Assembly: GCA_030512335.1 (NCBI GenBank)
Contig: JAULSU010000002.1
Location: forward strand, 2,418,001 to 2,482,000
From: Immersiella caudata
Taxonomy: Eukaryota > Ascomycota > Sordariomycetes > Sordariales > Lasiosphaeriaceae
Direction: 5' to 3'
Length of the DNA: 64,000 bases
The notes below the pieces were generated by a model. The model ran no database searches, was not told the origin of the DNA, and saw only the letters and a program-made list of their open reading frames with translations. Numbering within the stretch: position 1 is the first letter of the stretch; each line of letters opens with the position of its first letter. Both the position numbers and the translations under genes were made by a program. This document shows positions 55,035-64,000 of the stretch, piece by piece.

Positions 55035-58000
55035 ATGTTCTCAAACCAAGGCGCGCGCAAATCCGTCGATAGCCTGTCGCCAACGATTCCGGCCGGGCCG
55101 CGAGGCGATTTCCCCTTTCACGGGTACGATGCGGCGATCCCAGCCTGTCCAATTGGCCGAATACCCAGCTAACAGCTTGAAGGAAACGGCAGCACAGCCC
55201 GCAGCGCACCCATCAGCGGAGGGGTTCCAACGCGAGCTCCATCTACTCGGTGGGGGGGTCGCTCGACACATCATCCAGCAACACGGTTCTCGAGTCGGGC
55301 CAGAATGCCATCTCCACGCTCCTCCAACCCCCCATAGTGCGGACCGGCCTCCTGCCGCACACTGCAGCCCCCGCCTCGAGCGCGCATAAAGCCCCGACCG
55401 CAAAAGACATCCCGCCAGTGACGCTCACCAATATTCCTGTGGTGGATTCGTCTGAGTTCAAGCCGTACCTTTCCCAGGTCGGTGCGCTGTACGAGCATCT
55501 CCGGCGCGTCCAGGCCGCAGACGATGAGGCGACGGCCAGCTTGTTTCACCGGAAGGGCTCGAGACACGATGACTTGGCGGACACGTTTGACGACGGGCAT
55601 CTGCGGCCGGGGAAGCGACCAGGGGCATCAAGGAGGACCTCGACAGCTTCCATCAGCTCGTTATCTTCGATAGAAGCACCGAGCCCTATAAGACGCTCGA
55701 GCTCAAACTTCAGAAGAGCCGCTGCGCACGGTCCGCCTCCGCTTTCCACGATTCCTACTGTGTACTTTGACGATGACTTCCACCTCGAGAACCCGCGGAC
55801 TTTTGACGTAGTCAGCGAAAGGTCAGAAGTCGTCCGACCTGCACCAGGCACCGAGGACAAGGCTGCCTCCAATGGCCAGGCCGCCGCCCCTCGCAAGGCA
55901 TTGGCAACAAACGCCATTCTGCAGGAGAAGCTTTCTTGGTACATGGATACTATTGAAATGCACCTGATACAGTCGATCTCTACTGCATCAACCACGTTCT
56001 TCACAGCGCTTGGCTCACTCCGTGAATTGCACTCGGAAGCAGCTGAGTCTGTCGAGAGGATCAAGGGTCTAAGGAAAGAGCTGGAGGCCCTGGATGCTGA
56101 GGTTGCCGCTGGTGGGCTGGAAATCGTGCAGCAACGCCGAAGACGAGAAAATCTCAAGCAATTGCAAGATACAGTCTTGCAGCTGAAGCAGATCGTCCAG
56201 GGAGTGGCTACCTGTGAGGCCCTGGTTGATTCGGGAGAAGTTGACTCCGCTCTCGATAGCATCGACGCCCTGGAGAGTCTGATTTCTGGGGAAACCTTAG
56301 CCGAAAGCGTTTCAGATATTCAGTTGAAGGACTTGCGAGGGGCGACCGCACTCCAGGGTGTGAGCAGCGACTTGGACACGCTGCGGCTTCGTGTCGGAAG
56401 AGCGTACGAGACACGGTTCCTTGAGATTTTAGTTGGGGACCTTCGGCGACATGTTGAGCATGTGTCCTCCCAAGAAGTGCTGATGCGTTGGAGTAGTGCT
56501 TCAATGCGCGCTCGAGGGGCACATAACCGCGACCCGTCCGCCTTTCCATCTTACATGTCGTCCACGGATCATCTGAGGAGTGAACTGTTGTCAAGCCTAG
56601 CAGGCTTGCAACGAGCAAACCACTTGAAGGCAGCGGCCGAGACCTTCCGGGAGGCTGTGCTGCGAGAGATCAGGAACATCATCCGAAAACCCCTACCAAG
56701 TTCCAACGAGGACGACAACGAGTCGATGATGTCCTCTTCCACGTTCTCAGGGGGCAGACAACGTTCGCAACAAGAAAAGTCGTCTATCCTGGCACGAAAC
56801 TTGCGGGCGCTCGACCCAGCGGATGCGGAAGAACTCCTTGTCACGGTTTACATTGGCGTTACCGAGACCCTGAGGCGACTGAGCACTCAGGCAAAAGTAT
56901 TACTGGATGTTGCTAGTACCATTGGGGAGCCCTCGGGGGCTGACGGCATGCGATCCCCTCCGCTCAAATCGCCGCCACTCAGCCCGATGGCACGGCAGAC
57001 ATCGGCGGCTGGGTTGGCAGCACAGGAAGAAATACACCGAGCTTTGGACATCTCCAATCTCCTTGGGGAAGGTGTTGATGTTGCCCATGACAAGATCGTA
57101 AAGCTGCTGCGGGTCCGAACGGAGCAGAGCACGCACTTGGACCTCAGCTGGTTCTTGCGATACTTTACACTGAACCTTCACTTCGCGAACGAGTGCGAAG
57201 CTATCTCGGGGCGCAGCGGGACGACGCTCAAAACGGTCGTCAACAGCCACATCAAGGACTTTGTGCAGTTTCATGGAGACGCTGAGAAACAAAGGCTCGC
57301 ACAGGGCATGGAATCAGACCAGTGGAACGCTAAGGACTTTGACGACGCCGATACGGCGATGCTCAACCAAATCCTGCAAGGAAGCACGAGCGATGCCTCT
57401 GCATGGTCTGATGGCACGAAGATCTGGATTCCGCATCCGGATACGGATGATGAGCCCCAACTCGAGGCAAAGGATCCCGATCAATCGAATGGCGCAGCAA
57501 AAGGGAAGACGCGGAGCGCCGTCATCGATGAAGAGCCATATACGCTGCCGAACTCGGCTGTTCTGTGCATGAACGGAATGGCAAATTTTCTCCATCTGGT
57601 GGTTGGCATTCCCTCCATGACAACCGACATTGCGGCATCCTTGGTAGGGTACCTGCAGCTCTTCAACTCTCGTTGCACTCAGCTCATCCTCGGCGCTGGT
57701 GCCACACGGTCTGCTGGCTTGAAAAACATCACGGCCAAGCATCTTGCACTGGCATCACAAGCCCTGGCATTCATCGCCGCCCTCGTGCCGCACGTTCGGG
57801 AGTTTATTCGACGTCACTGTGGCTCGGTCCCGACAGTGTCGACCGTTACGGGCGAATTCGACAAGGTCAGGCGCTTGCTCCAGGAGCATCAAAACAGCAT
57901 TTACGACAAGCTCGTCGAGATCATGACAGGGCGAGCACTCGTGGCGGCTAAGAAGCTGAAGAGCATAAACTGGGACGCACCGACCAACCAGTCGCCAAAC

Positions 58001-58504
58001 GAATACATGGAAACGTTGGCGAAGGAAACCTCTATGCTCCATCGGACTTTGACCAAGAATTTGCCGGAGGGTGCAATGCATACCATCATGGTGTCGGTGT
58101 TCAGCAATTACAAGGACACATTCGGAAACGCATTCCGGGGGCTGGAAACTACCACCGAGGCTGGCCGGGACAGGTATGAACCACCGTGCGCTCTGCAAAG
58201 TGGCATTTTGACTGACACGCCGAACAGCATGCTCCGCGATGTTGAGTTTTTCCAAACACGCTTGTCCAGGATCGACGCTTTTGACGACGCAGCTGAGCGC
58301 CTGTTCAAGATCATTCGGAGCAGGGAGGTCAAGAGCTCAGCCCCGCCAGCCGCAATATCAGCATCAGCCCCCGCGGCCTCGTCGTCACCTCCGCCAGAAC
58401 CCACACCTACCCCCCAGGCTGCACCTGCTGCTCCTAACGAAAGGTCAGAGGAGAAGCAGTCGGCTGAGCTGCAGGCGCAGGTTGCAGCAGCGCCGGTCAA
58501 GTGA
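55035..58504 (+). CDS. VPS54: VPS54, GARP tethering complex subunit
   Basis: Large subunit of the Golgi-associated retrograde protein complex (Vps51-54), which tethers endosome-derived vesicles at the trans-Golgi. Three exons: 55035..55123, 55183..58173 and 58228..58504, about 1118 residues. The first join is phase 2: donor GTACGA, CAGCTAAC branch site, and an AAG acceptor (the nearer ACAG acceptor would put a stop in frame). It restores HQRRGSNASSIYSVGGSLDT, a typical fungal Vps54 N-terminal stretch. The N-terminal third is disordered; coiled coil lies at about 290-390 (ERIKGLRKELEALDAEVA). The C-terminal Vps54 domain is recognisable (LTKNLPEGAMHTIMVSVFSNYKD). The second intron (58174-58227, GTATGA donor, TGACTGAC branch, AACAG acceptor) is 54 nt with no stop, so its retention would insert 18 residues. 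The tail is Ala/Pro-rich. Confidence 0.9.
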
Positions 58505-59010
58505 AGAGAGAATCCCGAAGTATGCATCGCGGGAATGTCAGACGATAACGATCAAAGATGACGATAGCGTCATAGGATCGCTGGTGGGAGGCACGATAGT
58601 ATGATTAAATGGCGAACGGTAGACAAAGCATGAATGGGTCCCCAATGAAATGCAGAGTCAATCTGCCAACTACACCAACCCAGACTATGATGCTCGCACT
58701 CAACCGAAATTTCCTCAACAAGTGACGTGAGAAAGTTGGAATATCCAAGAACGAAGAGATAGATGGTGATCAGCCGCCGGTTCGAACCCGGTGCAGACGA
58801 TCGCTGGAAGGTCGATCCGGGGAGAAAGACAGCATGAATTTCGAAATGGCAGGAGAATTAGAATTTACTAGAACGCAGCGATCTCCATGGAAGAACGGGT
58901 GTCTCTCCCGATACCCCCTTTCGGCACCTACCGCGAACAACCCTGGCCTTTCAGCTCCATGTTCGAAAATACTGGCGCATGTGACAAACAGGCAGTGATG
59001 CCGGCGATTC
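58505..59010. other. intergenic with tRNA-like fragments
   Basis: No gene is supported. A B-box-like GGTTCGAACCC lies at 58779-58789 with a matching T-arm but no acceptor partner, and a minus-strand A-box-like segment lies near 58660-58682. Both are probably remnants of tRNA-derived sequence or chance. Confidence 0.5.
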
Positions 59011-59097
59011 GCCCGGCTAGCTCAATCGGTAGAGCGTGAGACTCTTAAGATTCACGTGATCATCTCAAGGTTGTGGGTTCGACCCCCACGTCGGGCT
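59011..59097 (+). tRNA. trnK-CUU: tRNA-Lys(CUU) with a 14-nt intron
   Basis: Acceptor GCCCGGC pairs with GTCGGGC (one G-U), discriminator T at 59097. D-arm GCTC/GAGC has loop AATCGGTA. Anticodon stem TGAGA/TCTCA has loop CT-CTT-A, interrupted after nucleotide 37 by an intron (59048-59061), then A38. Variable loop AGGTT; T-arm GTGGG/CCCAC with TTCGACC loop. Anticodon CTT at 59044-59046 reads AAG lysine codons. The overall sequence resembles fungal tRNA-Lys(CUU), including the unusual U discriminator. A pyrimidine-rich T run (59127-59141 and 59173-59181) downstream can serve as the Pol III terminator. Confidence 0.95.
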
Positions 59098-60123
59098 CAA
59101 TTCCCGTCTGCGCCAGCAACGCTGCTTTCTTTTTTCTTTTGCATTTCTCATGGAGTTTCCTTCCCTCCCTTCTTTTTTTTAGCACTGCTTCTCTCCGCCC
59201 TTGGAGTTCGGCGACGAGCACCGCAATGCAGCGGAGCCATTCGAAGAACTACCAGCGAAGAATCACGGCTCTCAAAGAGAAGGCATTTCTGGAAGGATTG
59301 CCTTTCTAATCAGCAGTTCGTAAAATATCTCGGTGGGAGACATGGTGCGTAACCTAGCACGGCATAGGGTGGACGAAGGTGACGAAACCAGTCACAAGCG
59401 ATATTGAACCTCGATCCAAGTCTACTTATTGTTGGTGCGGAGAGATGGAGATTGACGACCCACACCACAGCTTACACCACCGCCTCAAGAGCATCCTTTC
59501 TCCACCTCTCCCATGTTCGAGCTTCTCAACCACGTCATCGTACCTCGTATAGTAGCCCTCCCCAACGCAATTGCCACACCTACTTGATGCAATTTGCAAA
59601 GTCCACATACAGTGAGTGCGAATACCTGTCTCCATTTCATAGAAACTAAGATCCTAAAACCCTAGAGGGGAAAACTAAATAGATGAAATCCTCTATCAAA
59701 TGTCTGTTCTATAAGCGAGTGTGAAGAAGGGTAAAAAATGCAAAAATCCAAGCCACGTGAAGAGGCCAAGTCCGACCCCTATCCAATGACGCCCCGTTCC
59801 TTCCGACCATTCCATCCCACCAAAAGGCAAAGTAATCTGGGAGGGGTCCAAACCGAGCATCCAAGTGCCTTGCAGCTCTGGTTGCTGTTGCTCGTGAACT
59901 GGCCTCCAACCGGTTAGGTTTCGCGTTGCAAAATCTGAGCGGGTATCGTCCCAAGGCAAATTGCCTGCAAATTTCCCCCCCTTTGCCTTTGGAGTCGTTC
60001 GTTTTTGAAGTCGTTATCATGGCGCACAGCGCGTTGCGAGGAAGCGATATGCTCCGCCAGCGTGAGATGGCCAAAGAAAAGAGACGATAGGAAAGTGGTG
60101 GGAACCAGACTCGGCACAACCCC
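59098..60123. other. intergenic, no supported gene
   Basis: Begins with oligo-T stretches that can end tRNA transcription. Open frames here (59404-60117) are short and overlap on both strands. The right end is the 3' flank of the secreted-protein gene. Confidence 0.55.
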
Positions 60124-60732
60124 TTAAATCTGAGGCCACAGGCCGAGAACCGCTTCGCGAGGGTAGTTCTCATCCACTGAGCGCTTCTTGTGCTCGCCAT
60201 CTGAATCCGAGTCTGAGTCCCAGTCCGAGTCCGAATCCGAGTCCGAATCCGAATCGTCCTTGGTGCCGCCGAGGGTGGTGACGATGTGGCACTCATGTGT
60301 CACCTTGGTTTGCTTGTCGTTGGGCTCATAGTAGGCATTGGGGCAGGGGAATTTCTCGCAGCCAGATCTGGGCTCTTTGGCGACCGCGGGGTACATGACC
60401 TTCACACCGTTGTGGTCTTTTTCGTCCACGATGGCTGAGACATCGAAGTAGGTCTTGCCCTCCCAGCCCTGGAAGGTGACCTCGCCGAGCATGCCAGGCT
60501 TGTTATGCTTACCGTCTGTGATAGAATAGTAGTTGCCGACCCATCCTTGCGGCACTGAAGTAGAGACCTCACGCCAAGCTCCAACGCGGACGGGATCCAG
60601 CCATTTGTAGCCGTCGCTCGGTGTGAAGTATATGGTGCGGTGGAGCTCGTCCTGGGAAATGAAGGTGAGGCGGTTCTGGGCCAGGGTGATGGTGGCAGCT
60701 GCCAGAAGAGAGAGAGTCTTGCTGAGTTGCAT
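60124..60732 (-). CDS. secreted DNase1-type fungal protein with Ser-Asp repeat tail
   Basis: Single exon, 202 residues. An N-terminal signal peptide (about 1-19, SLLAAATITLAQ) predicts secretion. Residues 20-150 match the fungal secreted family often labelled DNase1 protein: RLTFISQDELHRTIYFTP, GWVGNYYSITDG, PGMLGEVTFQGW, KTYFDVSAIVDE, SGCEKFPCPNAYY, with a few conserved Cys. Proof of nuclease activity in the family is weak as far as I know; the fold may be beta-rich, thaumatin-like. After residue 150 there is a Ser-Asp repeat (SDSDSDSDSDWDSDSDSD), then a dibasic KKR that could be a Kex2 site, and a short tail. The Ser-Asp tract is coded by a tandem repeat at about 60203-60258. The protein could be a cell-surface or effector-type molecule; that is inference. 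Confidence 0.75.
   Translation of the reverse strand: MQLSKTLSLLAAATITLAQNRLTFISQDELHRTIYFTPSDGYKWLDPVRVGAWREVSTSVPQGWVGNYYSITDGKHNKPGMLGEVTFQGWEGKTYFDVSAIVDEKDHNGVKVMYPAVAKEPRSGCEKFPCPNAYYEPNDKQTKVTHECHIVTTLGGTKDDSDSDSDSDSDWDSDSDSDGEHKKRSVDENYPREAVLGLWPQI
60203..60258. repeat. coding minisatellite (GAGTCC/GAATCC units)
   Basis: Tandem 6-nt units in the reading frame of the secreted protein code for alternating Ser-Asp. Such tracts often vary in length among strains. Confidence 0.8.
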
Positions 60733-63698
60733 GTTGATGAAGGTAGCCCTGAAAAGAATGGAAATGTGTTCCGGATCGTTTTATTCAATGAGTGACTGAA
60801 TTGAAGCGTGTGCCTAACGAGCGACTGGTGCGAGAGAGAGTGTGTGTGTACGATGATGACCGGCAATGGTTTCCAAGTTTCGACACAAGACGAGCTGGCT
60901 GTCTTATATGCGGCTCGCGGCTGGTGCCAAGTTGGTCCACTCTTCGGCAATGTTGTTCGTGATGTTGTCGTTGACTGAAGAGGCTGAAAAGCTAGAGCAA
61001 GCCACCAAGGGGCTCCGTCCCAAAATGTTACGGTTTGAAGGAGAGTGAAGAGGTCCCGAAGGAGTGAAGGAAAGTGAGGGGCTTGAATGCTAGCAAGCCA
61101 AAAGCTGGTAGAGACGCTTCAGTTGAGAAGGAAGGTTGTGAGGGCTTGCTAAGGATGAATACCGGGGAACGGCAACACGGGCCCGTACTTATAACCAGCC
61201 CGCAAACGGGTGGGAACCCATTGTTCACCCTGAAAAGACCGGTTTCGCAAACTCTGCGCTAGGAAAAGGAACGTTCTGACTGCCTTGGTGGACCCCATCC
61301 GGCGAAGACAGCAGCTGGCTGGACACCGCGCTGCACTTGCAGGACGGTCCGAAGGGGGGGGGTGGGGGGGTGGAGATTGGGATTTGGTGCCAGAGGTGAC
61401 TACCCTCCTTCCAATAACACTTGCTTTGCCGAGTTGAGGCTCCTCGTAGCCGAGGAGCGGAGGGGTCAGTGCCGGGCGAGGTATAAGAGAGCGGGTGCTG
61501 CCTAGGACACTGGTACTCTACCTACGCGACCTCAGGAGCTTGGTGGTGTTTTGTTCCTTTGCTCGACGTCCTGCCCGTTCCGGTCCTTCAACCCTTCTGG
61601 CTCGTCGTGATATCGAAGCATGAGCCATGCGGACAGATGAGGGGTGCTCGGAGGGTGAGTGACCCGAGACCAGTTGTTATTGCAAGATTTTTTGAAAAAC
61701 AGATGCCGGATTGGACAAGCGAATGATGTGTGGTGGGTATACCAAAGTGGTCGTCTAGGCAAGGCTTGGCCCTTGGGCCCGTTGCGGCACGCAAGACGGG
61801 AGAAGAGGCGGTTGGGAGGAGGGAGGGCGGCATTCGTCCGGGATTCGCTGTTGGGAAGTCTAGCTGCAGCCCGGTGTTCAGGCACATATCGCGTGCTATT
61901 GGCCAAGGCAGAGTGTGCTGAGCCGGGTACCTGACGGGAAACATCCCATCTTGTACCGGCCGCTGACAGGCGCAACCGGGAAGAGACGGGCTGGGCTTAG
62001 CGGCAGCTCAACGATCACCGGCCCCTGATGGGACCACGTAGTCGCAGCCCGGTTGACGCGGTGCCGCACGAAACCACTTCAGCCCCGGGGCACTGCGCAC
62101 GCCTAGTGGCATCGATACCGTGCGAACGGACGCCGGGGAACGCCTCGGTTGAGAATAATAAACGTGCGGCCAATCCCCTCAACTTGAGCGAGACACAGGG
62201 TCGTCGGGGAGTTCCCCCTTTCTCTCCCCACCTCATGATGGTGGTAAGCCTCGGTGGCGGCTCCGAGTATTTTTTTTTCTTCCTGACACGGACAGACGGA
62301 TGGATCGGCCAACAATGTGGAAGGGCTGAGAAGGATGTGTCCAGACCAAGCATGTGCTCGCGTCGGAGCGTCTTTGCTAAGTTGCAACGGCGGCGTCACT
62401 GATCGGCGCCCAAAAAAAGATGGAAGGCAGCGGGCCCATCGGGGGGGCTGCGGGACATTATGCCGTCTTCTGGTCATCGAACGTGGCAGGTCACTGACAC
62501 ACCAGGCCCAGAGCCTGCCATATCTTGCCGCCTTGACCCCAAGACAGCCCCTCCTCGGATGCTCGGATCTGAGAGGGCGGCTTCGGTTCCAAAGCCTCAG
62601 CGTCGTAGCGACGAGTTTGCACGAAGCTGATGCAGGGAGCGTAGCGACGCACCTCTGTTGCGGGTGCCTGGAAGCCACGAATACCGTGCATGCGGTTCGT
62701 TTGTCGGCGACGGCAGTGCGAGAACGTCTTGTGAAAAACTCAGGCGGGGTGGCGTGGCTCACCGCCAGAGGGCAAGTGAGTGGGTGGGACCGCATGGGGC
62801 AAAAACGAAAACTGCTTCCGGCCCGCCGAATTTTGGCAAATGGGCGATCTCGAGGATTTGTCAACGGGTCAGGATCACAAATGGGCTTGAATTGATGATG
62901 AAGATGACCTTCCAGCATCTATTTCACCCCCACAGCAGGTGCGGGGTTCTCATCAACATGGACGCCCGTTCCAAGGTTGTCGAGGGAAGCGACATTCACG
63001 TGCTGTGTTCTAATAAGCATTTACCGCCAAAGCAGGACGAAACAGGAAGAGCACACCCGTATCCTTCTAATTGTATTGACAACAACTAAACCACTGAGAT
63101 GAAATATCTCGGGCGATAGATAAACGTGGTAATCGATCATTACTCCAGCCCAGTTTTTGTTAGTCGATGGGTCAAGCAGCCGAGCAACGCTACACCACCC
63201 ATCTCGTGCAACTCTTCCTCGATCACGACCTTGGGCTGCTCACCAGTTGAACGAATGCTCACTGCTCACTCGTCAAGCATAGAGCTGTCGTGGTTGATGT
63301 GTCTCAGCCGGCCATCCAACCCAACAACTCGTGACTTCGCAACCCCCCTCGTAACTCTTTCCGCTGACCATGCCTAGTGCTGCTTCGAGGAAGTCTTCAT
63401 TTCCTTCATCGTCCCAGAAAGCCTCGTGTTCGTAAACGCTGCCATTAGCTAGCCACAGTGTTCCCCGAGTGGCCAGTCGCCGCAGCCCGACCAGCCGCTG
63501 GAGTTCCGAAAGCCTCGAGCCAAGAAGAGTTATTTACTCCCGCATGAAGTCCTCATCCTCATTCTCGTCTTCAAATTCTTCTTCCTCGTCGTCATCAAGC
63601 TCTTGACGTGGCCACCCCCTCGCGAATGTAGGCTGGTGAGGGAGGTACCGCACCAACATTCCCGCGCTCGACGAAAAGATTCGCCTGACGGGTGACTT
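60733..63698. other. 3-kb intergenic stretch, no supported gene
   Basis: The upstream region of the secreted-protein gene and the 3' flank of the edge gene. A G-rich tract at 61354-61373 (nine G, T, seven G, T, two G) could form a quadruplex. Long opposing open frames (62103-62918 minus, 62317-62895 plus) are Arg/Pro/Ser-rich, overlap fully and match nothing I know, so they are not called. Confidence 0.5.
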
Positions 63699-64000
63699 CT
63701 AGCCCATCCCATCAGGGTTTTCCATCATCGCTCGAGCCTCCCGAATCAAGGCCTTGGCCTCTTCCACCTCGACTCCATCCTGGCATAACTCAGTCGCCAG
63801 CCGATTCGCTGTTACATAGTCCTCGGTCCGCATTGCGTGCTTGGCAAGCCACATGCGTGCCTTACTTGTTGCAACTGTGACTCCTGTTCCCTCGTGCCCA
63901 CCCCTGTCGCCACCCTCTCCCCCCCCATCAGACGCCGGTCCCCTTGGAGAATCATGATGAATCGCCACAGAGTCGCCTAATCCAGCACCGTCTGCACTGG
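63699..64000 (-). CDS. 3' end of a gene cut by the window edge (possibly CDC23/APC8)
   Basis: Partial: the frame is open to the right edge and ends at a TAG at 63699-63701, giving the last 100 or so residues. There is a Gly/Asp-rich linker, then two helices resembling the end of a tetratricopeptide array: KARMWLAKHAMRTEDYVTA, then LATELCQDGVEVEEAKALI. This layout resembles the C-terminus of the anaphase-promoting complex subunit Cdc23/Apc8, where a final TPR helix pair is followed by a short tail. The assignment is from memory of the pattern and the rest of the gene is outside the window. Confidence 0.5.
   Translation of the reverse strand, partial: SADGAGLGDSVAIHHDSPRGPASDGGGEGGDRGGHEGTGVTVATSKARMWLAKHAMRTEDYVTANRLATELCQDGVEVEEAKALIREARAMMENPDGMG

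Noticed and set aside
62103..62918. 271-residue minus-strand frame, opposite a 192-residue plus-strand frame
   Set aside because: Both are Arg/Pro/Ser-rich, overlap completely, have no domain, signal peptide or flanking exon structure, and lie in GC-rich intergenic DNA.
1..64000. CRISPR arrays, insertion sequences, prophage or plasmid features
   Set aside because: The window is eukaryotic nuclear DNA with spliceosomal introns; no direct-repeat array, transposase or integrase was seen.
1..64000. secondary-metabolite or other functional gene cluster
   Set aside because: Neighbouring genes belong to unrelated housekeeping pathways, and no backbone synthase or transporter set is present.

Overview
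The window is nuclear DNA from a filamentous ascomycete (Pezizomycotina), most likely a Sordariomycete. This rests on the many short introns (about 47 to 106 bp) with GT...CTAAC...YAG signals, spliced tRNA genes, fungus-specific genes (RFX-type regulator, MID1, POM34, YSY6, a DNase1-type secreted protein) and dense gene order on both strands. There is no prokaryotic, plasmid, viral, CRISPR or intact transposon signature. No rRNA gene is visible. Exon joins were worked out by hand from splice signals, reading phase and family conservation; none is confirmed by RNA data.

Left third (1-24 kb): a monoacylglycerol lipase (minus), an RFX-family transcription factor in four exons (minus), YOP1/REEP ER-shaping protein (plus, five exons), the MID1 calcium-channel subunit (plus), an INA17-like mitochondrial membrane protein (minus), the tiny ER translocon-associated protein YSY6/RAMP4 (plus), a lysine-rich nucleolar KNOP1-like protein (minus), the U4/U6.U5 snRNP 27 kDa protein (minus), a UIM/USP-like protein whose catalytic cysteine is missing (plus), an intron-containing tRNA-Gly(CCC) (minus), GET4 (plus), and two fungal proteins of unknown function (minus).

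Middle (24-45 kb): a 4.2-kb stretch without a gene I can support, then NRP1 (a dead-looking DEDDh exonuclease domain joined to an RRM and two RanBP2 zinc fingers), a broken multi-frame minus-strand gene of unknown family next to a 22-G tract, HAT2 (Msi1/RbAp48 WD40), the cytoplasmic 5'-3' exoribonuclease XRN1, signal peptidase subunit SPC3 (with a probable GC-AG intron), and HID1.

Right third (45-64 kb): an epoxide-hydrolase-like protein with degenerate catalytic motifs, the nuclear pore protein POM34, a truncated acyl-CoA-synthetase-like (ANL) protein with no AMP-binding signature, MCM5 with a tandem ACGCGT (MluI cell-cycle box) promoter, VPS54 of the GARP tethering complex, an intron-containing tRNA-Lys(CUU), a secreted DNase1-type protein with a Ser-Asp repeat tail, and a gene fragment running off the right edge (possibly CDC23/APC8).

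Most genes are single-copy housekeeping functions (secretory pathway: YOP1, YSY6, GET4, SPC3, HID1, VPS54; nucleus: RFX, KNOP1, SNRNP27, HAT2, POM34, MCM5; RNA: XRN1, NRP1) and do not form a metabolic cluster or an evident new system. The most notable pattern is that four unrelated genes keep an enzyme fold but appear to have lost the catalytic residues (USP-like, NRP1 exonuclease domain, epoxide hydrolase-like, ANL-like). The other notable items are the multi-frame broken gene at 31.2-33.0 kb and several unusual splice structures.
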